From Rhizobiales bacterium dw_265 (GTDB taxonomy: Bacteria; Pseudomonadota; Alphaproteobacteria; Micropepsales; Micropepsaceae), in the NCBI GenBank assembly GCA_018449595.1, contig JAAVUU010000002.1:1-64000 (forward strand): DNA of 64,000 bases, in the 5' to 3' direction. A program made the position numbers and the translations under genes. The notes below the pieces were generated by a model. The model saw only the letters and a program-made list of their open reading frames with translations, was not told the origin of the DNA and did not search any database. Positions 41,309 through 47,653 of the stretch are shown one piece after another (the first letter of the stretch is position 1; each line of letters opens with the position of its first letter).

Positions 41309-43054
41309 ATGGCTCGCGCCGCTACCGCCACCAAGGCCCCCGTTTCCAATCAACGTGAATCCATTGCCGCCCCCTCGCGCGAAGACTTCGCCGCGATGCT
41401 GGAGCAGAGCTTCGAGACCCAGTCGCCCCAGGAAGGGGCGGTGATCAAGGGCACCATCGTCGCCATCGAAAACGACTTCGCCATGGTCGATGTCGGCCTC
41501 AAGACCGAGGGCCGCATTTCCCTCAAGGAATTCTCCATGCCGGGCATTCCGCTGGAGCTCAAGGTCGGCGACACCGTCGAGGTTTACCTGGAGCGCGTCG
41601 AAAATGCGCTCGGCGAAGCCGTTCTCAGCCGCGACAAGGCCCGCCGCGAGGAAAGCTGGATCAAGCTGGAAAAGGCCTTCAACGACGTCACCCGCGTCAC
41701 CGGCGTGATCTTCGGCCGCGTCAAGGGCGGCTTCACCGTCGACCTGGACGGCGCCGTGGCCTTCCTGCCCGGTTCGCAGGTTGACGTGCGCCCGATGCGC
41801 GATGTCGGCCCGCTGATGAACCAGCCGCAGCTGTTCCAGATCCTCAAGATGGACCGCCGCCGCGGCAATATCGTGGTGTCGCGCCGCGCCGTTCTGGAAG
41901 AACGCCGGGCCGAGGAACGCACCTCGCTGGTCGCCTCGCTGCAGGAAAAGCAGATCGTCGAAGGCGTGGTCAAGAACATCACCGACTATGGCGCCTTTGT
42001 GGATCTGGGCGGCGTGGACGGCCTGCTGCACGTCACCGATATCGCCTGGCGCCGCGTCTCCCACCCCACCGAAGTCCTGTCGGTGGGCCAGACCGTCACC
42101 GTGCAGATCATCAAGATCAACCACGAGACCCAGCGCATCAGCCTGGGCATGAAGCAGCTGCAGACCGACCCCTGGGAAGGCGTCGCCGCCAAGTATCCGG
42201 TGGGCGTGCAGTTCAAGGGCAAGGTCACCAACGTCACCGACTATGGCGCCTTTGTGGAGCTGGAGCCGGGCGTCGAAGGCCTGGTCCATGTTTCCGAAAT
42301 GTCCTGGGTCAAGAAGAACATGGCCCCCTCCAAGCTGGTCACCCCCGGCACGGAAGTGGATGTCGCGGTGCTGGAAGTGGACAGCAACAAGCGCCGTATC
42401 TCGCTGGGCCTGAAGCAGACCCAGGAGAACCCCTGGAACAGCTTCACCGCCAGCCATCCGGCGGGCACCGTCATCGAGGGCGAGATCAAGTCGATCACCG
42501 AGTTCGGCCTGTTCATCGGCCTGGATTCCGACATCGACGGCATGGTGCATCTGTCCGACCTGTCCTGGTCCAAGCCGGGCGAGGAAGCCATCAAGGACTA
42601 TGCCAAGGGCCAGGTCGTGAAGGCCCAGGTGCTGGACATCGATGTCGAGAAGGAGCGGGTTTCCCTCGGCATCAAGCAGCTTGAGAACGACCCGATGGAG
42701 AAGGCCGGGGCCGGCGGCGGCGTCCTGCGCAAGAATTCGGTGGTCACCGGCACGGTCACCGAAGTCAATGACGGCGGCATCGAGGTCGAACTGGCGGACG
42801 GCGTGCGCGCCTTCATCCGCCGCGCCGACCTGGCCCGCGACCGCAACGACCAGCGCCCGGAACGCTTCGGCAAGGGCGACAAGGTGGACGCCCTGGTGAC
42901 CAGCGTGGACAAGGCCAGCCGCAAGGTCAGCCTGTCGATCAAGGCCCGCGAAATCTCGGAAGAGAAGGAAGCGGTTGCCCAGTTCGGCTCGTCCGACAGC
43001 GGCGCCAGCCTGGGCGACATCCTGGGCGCGGCCCTCAAGAAGAAGAAAGAGTAA
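41309..43054 (+). CDS. rpsA: 30S ribosomal protein S1
   Basis: A 581-residue S1 with six S1 (OB-fold) RNA-binding repeats: roughly residues 40-110, 125-195, 210-280, 295-365, 380-450 and 465-540. Repeats 3-4 show the strict form VKNITDYGAFVDLGGVDGLLHVTDIAW and VTNVTDYGAFVELEPGVEGLVHVSEMSW. S1 unwinds and holds mRNA at initiation on the 30S subunit. ATG 41309 gives the usual short Ala-rich leader MARAATATK. Ends in KKKKE. A three-hairpin 3' region with a strong terminator follows. Confidence 0.97.
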   Translation: MARAATATKAPVSNQRESIAAPSREDFAAMLEQSFETQSPQEGAVIKGTIVAIENDFAMVDVGLKTEGRISLKEFSMPGIPLELKVGDTVEVYLERVENALGEAVLSRDKARREESWIKLEKAFNDVTRVTGVIFGRVKGGFTVDLDGAVAFLPGSQVDVRPMRDVGPLMNQPQLFQILKMDRRRGNIVVSRRAVLEERRAEERTSLVASLQEKQIVEGVVKNITDYGAFVDLGGVDGLLHVTDIAWRRVSHPTEVLSVGQTVTVQIIKINHETQRISLGMKQLQTDPWEGVAAKYPVGVQFKGKVTNVTDYGAFVELEPGVEGLVHVSEMSWVKKNMAPSKLVTPGTEVDVAVLEVDSNKRRISLGLKQTQENPWNSFTASHPAGTVIEGEIKSITEFGLFIGLDSDIDGMVHLSDLSWSKPGEEAIKDYAKGQVVKAQVLDIDVEKERVSLGIKQLENDPMEKAGAGGGVLRKNSVVTGTVTEVNDGGIEVELADGVRAFIRRADLARDRNDQRPERFGKGDKVDALVTSVDKASRKVSLSIKAREISEEKEAVAQFGSSDSGASLGDILGAALKKKKE

Positions 43055-43063
43055 GTGGGATCG

Positions 43064-43115
43064 GCAAAACCTCCGGTGGAGGTTTTGCCCCGCGAACGCC
43101 AAGCGTAGCTTGGCG
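43064..43115 (+). other. rpsA 3'-UTR hairpin pair, module copy 1
   Basis: After GGATCGG come hairpin 43064-43088 (GCAAAACCTCC-GGT-GGAGGTTTTGC, 11 bp) and hairpin 43097-43115 (CGCCAAGC-GTA-GCTTGGCG, 8 bp), then GCGGCAGT. The order of landmarks repeats after the H1-like gene at 43492-43565. Confidence 0.65.
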
Positions 43116-43141
43116 CGGCAGTCGTCTCATACGGAACAGAG

Positions 43142-43175
43142 GGCGCGGCCAGCGATGGCCGCGCCTTTTTGTTTT
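43142..43175 (+). terminator. Intrinsic terminator of the rpsA transcript
   Basis: 10-bp GC stem GGCGCGGCCA / TGGCCGCGCC with GCGA loop (43142-43165), followed by TTTTTGTTTT. It is the clearest rho-independent terminator on the + strand of the window and closes aroA-cmk-rpsA before the island begins. Confidence 0.88.
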
Positions 43176-43227
43176 GTTCCCAGAATCGCACTAGCTTTAT
43201 CCACATCAATTGATGAGGAGTTTTGTC

Positions 43228-43491
43228 ATGGCAAAGAAGAGCAAGCTGGCCGCTGCGGCCGCGGATCTGGAAGCAGCTGTCACGGGCCTGTTTACGGCGA
43301 CCCCGGAGCCGGCCCCGGTGAAGAAGAAAGCGAAGAAGAAAGCGAAGAAGAAGAAGGCCAAGAAGACCAAGAAGGCCAAGAAGACCGCCACCAAGAAGGT
43401 GGTGAAGGCGGCGAAGAAGACCGCCAAGAAGGCCAAGAAAGCCGCCAAGAAGTCTGTGAAAAAGGCCAAGAAGAAGGCCAAGAAGAAATAA
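43228..43491 (+). CDS. Histone H1-like lysine/alanine-rich protein
   Basis: An 87-residue strongly basic protein. Residues 1-30 (MAKKSKLAAAAADLEAAVTGLFTATPEPAP) are a short ordered part; the remaining 57 residues are almost only Lys and Ala in AKK/KKAKK repeats with a few Thr/Val/Ser. It resembles the C-terminal domain of histone H1 and the AlgP/Hc1-type bacterial proteins that bind DNA. A GAGGAG ribosome site lies 5 nt before ATG 43228. It lies alone between two terminators, so it is an independent transcription unit at the head of the island. Confidence 0.8.
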   Translation: MAKKSKLAAAAADLEAAVTGLFTATPEPAPVKKKAKKKAKKKKAKKTKKAKKTATKKVVKAAKKTAKKAKKAAKKSVKKAKKKAKKK

Positions 43492-43603
43492 GGCGGATCG
43501 GATGAAGCCTCCGTGGGGCTTCATCCCGCCGAATTGCCAAGCCGGGCGGCGTCCGGCGCGGCAGTGGTTCAAGGGCGCTGTCCAGCCGGGCGGCGCCCCT
43601 TTT
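43492..43603 (+). terminator. 3'-UTR hairpin module copy 2 and terminator
   Basis: After CGGATCG comes hairpin 43501-43525 (GATGAAGCC / GGCTTCATC) with extra GGCGG/CCGCC pairing outside it, then GCCAAGCCGG, GGCGCGGCAGT, and a terminator hairpin 43573-43598 (GGGCGCTG / CGGCGCCC) followed by CTTTTC. The landmarks match those after rpsA in the same order. Confidence 0.7.
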
Positions 43604-43648
43604 CTTTATGTCCGGCTGGCTTTTGGCCGCCCCGCGGTTAGAGTTCCT

Positions 43649-43673
43649 CAAAACAAAATACCAAAACAAAATA
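43649..43673 (+). repeat. Direct repeat upstream of the first cupin gene
   Basis: CAAAACAAAATA occurs twice in tandem (43649-43660 and 43662-43673), 13 nt before the ATG at 43686 and next to the AGAGGGGA ribosome site. The A-rich stretch could be a translation enhancer or regulator target. Confidence 0.6.
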
Positions 43674-43685
43674 GAGGGGACGCAC

Positions 43686-44165
43686 ATGAAAATCAGAACC
43701 GCAACGATCCTGGCCGCCCTGGCGGTGCTTCCGGCCATGGCCCAGCCCGTCGCGCCGCCGCCGCACGCCTTGCCGTTCGACGCCTTCGTCTACCAGCCGG
43801 CCGCCGAGGTCGAGGCCCTGACCAAGCTCAAGGACGGCCGCTCGGCCTCGAAAATCGTCATCGACCACGAGACCTATTTCATCGAATACGTCACAAGGGG
43901 GATCAACACCCAGCCCGAAGCCCACGGCCACTGGTACGACTATATCCATGTGCTGGCGGGCGAGGGCTCGATCACCTATGGCGGCACCCAGGAGGGCGCC
44001 ACCGATGCCGGCCAGCAGGAAATGCGCGGCGGCAAACTGGTGGGCGGCAAGACCCAGATCCTGCATCCCGGCGACCGGCTGGTGGTGCCGCCCGGCCTGC
44101 CGCACCTGTTCACCGCCACGCCCGGCAACACCTTTACCTACCTGATCTTCAAGCAGCGGGTCTGA
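43686..44165 (+). CDS. Secreted cupin-domain protein 1
   Basis: A 159-residue exported protein: signal peptide MKIRTATILAALAVLPAMA, then one cupin barrel with PEAHGHWYDYIHVLAGEGSITYGGTQEGA (first metal motif, two His) and KTQILHPGDRLVVPPGLPHLFTATPGNTFTYLIFK (second motif, His). The metal site looks intact, so it may be a small enzyme (isomerase, lyase or oxygenase) or a ligand binder in the periplasm. First of three tandem, related secreted cupins; spacing to the second is 44 nt. Confidence 0.85.
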   Translation: MKIRTATILAALAVLPAMAQPVAPPPHALPFDAFVYQPAAEVEALTKLKDGRSASKIVIDHETYFIEYVTRGINTQPEAHGHWYDYIHVLAGEGSITYGGTQEGATDAGQQEMRGGKLVGGKTQILHPGDRLVVPPGLPHLFTATPGNTFTYLIFKQRV

Positions 44166-44209
44166 GCCGTCCCGCCGGTGTCCCCCGCAACAAACAACAG
44201 GCCGCGCCC

Positions 44210-44716
44210 ATGACACGCCGTATCCTGCTTCTCGCCGCTGCCCTGGGCGCCATGGCCTTGCCCGCCGCCGCCCAGGCGCCCCAGATGACCGCCACGGTGA
44301 CGGATCGTACCGCGCCCGATACCGCGGTGCGCCGCCTGGCCGGCGCCGCCTTGTCCCAGACCATCGCCAGGGGCATGACGCCCAATGCCTGGTATTCCCA
44401 GGTCCTGCTGTCCCGGCACGATGCCTATCAGGTGATGAATGTGGCGCGCGACAAGACCGGCCAGGCGGAAATCCATGCCGATTTCGCCGACCATGTCTTC
44501 ATCCAGTCCGGCGAGGGGACCCTGATGACCGGCGGCAGGGTGCCCGACGCCAGGGACACCGCCCCCGGCGAGCGGCGCGGCAGCGCCGTCATCGCCGGCA
44601 ATACCCAGCCGATGCGGGCGGGCGATTACTTCTTCATCCCGCCGGGCGTGCCGCACCAGATGATCCTGCCGCGTGGCGGCCGCATCCAGTACATCACCTT
44701 CAAAACCCATAAGTAG
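44210..44716 (+). CDS. Secreted cupin-domain protein 2
   Basis: A 168-residue exported cupin: signal peptide MTRRILLLAAALGAMALPAAA, then AEIHADFADHVFIQSGEGTLMTGGRV and MRAGDYFFIPPGVPHQMILPRGGRIQYITFK. The first motif keeps one clear His and an Asp-His pair; the second keeps PHQ. A longer N-terminal helix (TVTDRTAPDTAVRRLAGAALSQTIA) separates it from its two neighbours, so it is the more divergent of the trio. Followed by cupin 3 after 9 nt. Confidence 0.85.
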   Translation: MTRRILLLAAALGAMALPAAAQAPQMTATVTDRTAPDTAVRRLAGAALSQTIARGMTPNAWYSQVLLSRHDAYQVMNVARDKTGQAEIHADFADHVFIQSGEGTLMTGGRVPDARDTAPGERRGSAVIAGNTQPMRAGDYFFIPPGVPHQMILPRGGRIQYITFKTHK

Positions 44717-44725
44717 GAGGCCGCC

Positions 44726-45199
44726 ATGCTGACCCGATTGATCGCTGCCGCCGCTTTGCTGGCTGCCACGCCCGCCTTGGCGCAGGTCCGCGCCAAGGAG
44801 CCCGACAGCTACATCTTCAAATCCGCGGGGGAGATCGACAAAACCATTTCCCAGCCCGAAGGGGGGCGGGTCTATGGCGCCACCTTCATGAACGACCATG
44901 AGAATTATTATATCGAGTTCGTGAAGCGGCTCGACCATGGCAACATGGTGGAACTGCATCCCCACTGGGTCGACCAGATCACCATCATCGCGGGCGAGGG
45001 CGTCCTGACCTTCGGCGGCACCGTCAAGGACGGCAATATCGCGCCCAACGGCGAGGTTCGCGGCGGAACCCAGGTCGGCGCCACCACCCAGGCGCTGCAT
45101 CCCGGCGATTTCGTGCTGATCCCGGCGGGCTCGGCGCACAAGTTCGACGCCGCGCCCGGCAAGACCGTTACTTACGTCGTGGCCAAGGCGCGCAACTAG
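44726..45199 (+). CDS. Secreted cupin-domain protein 3
   Basis: A 157-residue exported cupin: signal peptide MLTRLIAAAALLAATPALA, then YYIEFVKRLDHGNMVELHPHWVDQITIIAGEGVLTFGG (two His of motif 1) and ATTQALHPGDFVLIPAGSAHKFDAAPGKTVTYVVAK (motif 2). Closest to cupin 1: both share an ExxDY/YFIEYV-like strand, a G-x-x-G-x-T-Q segment and the PGxTxTY end. An AGGAGG ribosome site precedes the ATG. Its stop overlaps the convergent EamA gene by 4 nt. Confidence 0.86.
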   Translation: MLTRLIAAAALLAATPALAQVRAKEPDSYIFKSAGEIDKTISQPEGGRVYGATFMNDHENYYIEFVKRLDHGNMVELHPHWVDQITIIAGEGVLTFGGTVKDGNIAPNGEVRGGTQVGATTQALHPGDFVLIPAGSAHKFDAAPGKTVTYVVAKARN

Positions 45200-46119
45200 T
45201 CAGGCTCGCCCGCCAGCATCGCCTTGCGCGGCCGCCACAGCAGGTTGACCGCCAGCCCGCCCATGATGAGCAGCGTGGCGCCGATCTTCCACAAGGGCAG
45301 GGGCTCGCCCAGCAGGAAGGCGCTGGCCGCGAAGCCGAACACCGGCACCAGCAGCGACATGGGGCTGATGGTGGCGGCGGGATAGCGCGACAGCAGCCAG
45401 GCCCAGCAGGCAAAGCCGAACATGGTGTTGCCGCTGGACTGCCAGATCACCGCGGCCCAGGTGACCGGGCCGGCCTGCTGCAGGCCTCTCAGGATCGCGG
45501 CGGGGCCCTCGCTCAGCAAGGATACCGCCAGCAGGATCGGGGTCGAGATCATCGCCGCCCAGACGATGAAGGCCAGCATGTTGATCGTTTCGCCCCTGGC
45601 CGCCGCATCGCGCGCCGCCTCGCGCGCCGCCTGGTTGCTGATCGCCCAGCTCATGGCGGCCAGCAGCACCAGCGCCAGGCCCTCCAGGGTCACGTCATGG
45701 CCGTTATGGGCGGCGATCAGCCCCATGCCCGCCAGCGCCAGGCCAAAGGCGACCAGCTGGTGCGCCCCTACCGTTTCGCCCTGCCGCCCCATGGCGATGG
45801 CGATGGTGAAGAAGACCTGCATCTGCAGCATCAGCGACGCCAGGCCCGGCGAGATCATGCCGTTCATGGCGAAGAACAGCAGGCCGAACTGCAGCGGCCC
45901 CGAACAGATGCCGTACAGTATCAGGTATTTCCACGGCACTCGCGGGCGCTTGACGAACAAGGCGGCGGGCAGGAACACCAGCGCGAAGCGCAGGGTGACG
46001 AAGAACAGCGGCGGCAGCACGTCCAGCCCGATGCGGATGATGGCGAAATTGGTGCCCCAGACGAACACGATGCCGAGCGCCAGCAGCGCGTCGCGCAGGG
46101 AAAGATGGCTCTTGGTCAC
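45196..46119 (-). CDS. EamA/DMT family inner-membrane transporter
   Basis: A 307-residue, 10-helix drug/metabolite transporter with two EamA repeats (about 10-140 and 155-290). GIVFVWGTNFAIIRIGLDVLPPLFFVTLRFALVFLPA in helices 1-2 and WAWLLSRYPAATISPMSLLVPVFGFAASAFLLGE in the second repeat are typical of the amino-acid/metabolite exporter branch (RhaT/YdcZ/EamA type). Starts with GTG at 46119. It is divergent from the enolase-superfamily gene, sharing a 175-nt promoter region. Confidence 0.9.
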   Translation of the reverse strand: MTKSHLSLRDALLALGIVFVWGTNFAIIRIGLDVLPPLFFVTLRFALVFLPAALFVKRPRVPWKYLILYGICSGPLQFGLLFFAMNGMISPGLASLMLQMQVFFTIAIAMGRQGETVGAHQLVAFGLALAGMGLIAAHNGHDVTLEGLALVLLAAMSWAISNQAAREAARDAAARGETINMLAFIVWAAMISTPILLAVSLLSEGPAAILRGLQQAGPVTWAAVIWQSSGNTMFGFACWAWLLSRYPAATISPMSLLVPVFGFAASAFLLGEPLPLWKIGATLLIMGGLAVNLLWRPRKAMLAGEPD

Positions 46120-46216
46120 GATGGCTCCCGGAAGCCGTCACTATAGCGGCGGCGTTCCGCTTGCGATGTGCAAAAGCCGCATGCTGGTTGCCGCGCTGCA
46201 ACATGGCGACGATGTC

Positions 46217-46232
46217 ACATATGTATACAGAA
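46217..46232. promoter_or_regulatory. Possible GntR-type operator
   Basis: CACATATGTATACAGA holds the 8-bp palindrome TGTATACA (46222-46229) and the overlapping ACATATGT, AT-rich in a GC-rich region, 65 nt before the enolase-superfamily start. Hexuronate regulators of the UxuR/ExuR type recognise sites with a central GTATAC core. No regulator gene is adjacent. Confidence 0.35.
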
Positions 46233-46294
46233 CCTTGCCGATTTCGCCGGTCCCACTTACGGTCGCCGCAACAAGAACATCCAGGGGAGTGACG

Positions 46295-47635
46295 ATGCGC
46301 AGACGTGAGATTTTGGGTGCGGCCGTGGCCGGCGGCGCCGCCGCGGCCACGCTTCTGGCCGCCCGTGAAGCCGAGGCCCAGGAGAAGACCGCCCGCGCCA
46401 TGCGCGGCGTGCCATCTCCCAAGATCACCGATGTCAGCGTTATCGAATGTGCCCCCCAGGGCTCGCGCCTGACCGTGGTCAAGGTCACCACCGACCAGGC
46501 CGGCCTGTTCGGCTATGGCTGCGCCACCTTCACCCAGCGCGCCGACCTCATCAAACCCGCCGTCGAGAAATACCTGCGCCCGCTGCTGATCGGCAAACCC
46601 GCCGACCGCATCGAGGACACCTGGCAGATGTGCTACGACTCTTCCTATTGGAAGAACGGTCCTGTCGAGAACAACGCCATCTCCGGCGTGGACCAGGCGC
46701 TGTGGGACATCAAGGGCAAGATGGCGGGCATGCCCGTCTACCAACTGCTGGGCGGCAAGGCGCGCGAGGCCATCGACACCTATGGCCATGCTAGCGGCAA
46801 CGAAATCGCCGAATGCATCGACAGCGCAAAAAAATACATCGCCCAGGGCTTCCGCCATGTCCGCATCCAGGTGGGTACGCCGGGCATGGACGGCTATGGC
46901 GCCCGCAACAAAAACGGCCCCCGCATCCCGTCGCTGCACACCGCCCCGGTGTTCGAGCGCGAGGCGGCGATGAAGCGGGCGCTGGCGCTGTTCGAAGCCG
47001 CGCGCAAGGAACTGGGGCCCGACATCGAACTGATCCATGACGCCCATGAGCGCTATACCCCGACCCAGGCGGTGCAGTTCGCCAAGCTGTGCGAGCCCTA
47101 CCGGCTGTTCTTCCTGGAAGACGCGCTGTCGCCGGAAGACATCCAGTGGTTCCGCAACATCCGCGCCCAGACCACCACGCCGCTGGCGATGGGGGAATTG
47201 TTCAACAGCCCGCATGAGATCATTCCCCTGATCCAGGACCGGCTGATCGACTATATGCGGATGCACATCTCGCAGATGGGCGGGCTGACCCCGGTGCGCA
47301 AGATCGCGGCGATGGGCGAACTTTACAATGTCCGCACCGCCTGGCACGGCCCCGGCGATGTCAGCCCCATCGGCCATATGGCGATGACCCATCTGGACCT
47401 TTCCATCACCAATTTCGGCATCCAGGAATATTCCGAGATGAACGACCTGACCCTGGAGATATTCCGTGGCGCGCCGGTGATGAAGGGCGGCTATCTCTAT
47501 GCCAATGACGCGCCGGGCTGGGGCATCGAGATCGACGAGGCGCTGGCGGCGAAACATCCCTTCAACCGCGACAATGTGCTGAACGGCGGCTGGGGCGAAG
47601 TGCGCCTGCCGGACGGCCAGATCATCAAGCAGTAG
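46295..47635 (+). CDS. Tat-exported enolase-superfamily enzyme, mannonate-dehydratase-like (ManD/RspA)
   Basis: A 446-residue enzyme with N-terminal twin-arginine signal MRRREILGAAVAGGAAAATLL (Arg-rich n-region, hydrophobic core, AEA cleavage). The mature part has the ManD-type landmarks: FRHVRIQVG...GYGARN (candidate Arg/Tyr dyad), LIHDAHERYTP (metal Asp and catalytic His), FLEDALSPED (metal Glu), MGELFNSP (metal Glu) and WHGPGDVSPIGHMA. ManD enzymes dehydrate D-mannonate or D-gluconate and are normally cytoplasmic. ATG 46295 has GGGGAG upstream; GTG 46289 is possible. Upstream of the PQQ dehydrogenase gene (18 nt). Confidence 0.87.
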   Translation: MRRREILGAAVAGGAAAATLLAAREAEAQEKTARAMRGVPSPKITDVSVIECAPQGSRLTVVKVTTDQAGLFGYGCATFTQRADLIKPAVEKYLRPLLIGKPADRIEDTWQMCYDSSYWKNGPVENNAISGVDQALWDIKGKMAGMPVYQLLGGKAREAIDTYGHASGNEIAECIDSAKKYIAQGFRHVRIQVGTPGMDGYGARNKNGPRIPSLHTAPVFEREAAMKRALALFEAARKELGPDIELIHDAHERYTPTQAVQFAKLCEPYRLFFLEDALSPEDIQWFRNIRAQTTTPLAMGELFNSPHEIIPLIQDRLIDYMRMHISQMGGLTPVRKIAAMGELYNVRTAWHGPGDVSPIGHMAMTHLDLSITNFGIQEYSEMNDLTLEIFRGAPVMKGGYLYANDAPGWGIEIDEALAAKHPFNRDNVLNGGWGEVRLPDGQIIKQ

Positions 47636-47653
47636 CAGTAGAGAGATTTTCCG

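Noticed and set aside
41294-43102. 602-codon minus strand frame opposite rpsA
   Set aside because: Repeats in it only reflect the six S1 repeats of rpsA read backwards.
43318-43491. Tandem DNA repeat (AAGAAGGCC type) as a satellite or CRISPR-like array
   Set aside because: It keeps an open frame with a ribosome site and is explained as the Lys/Ala-rich coding repeat of the H1-like protein.
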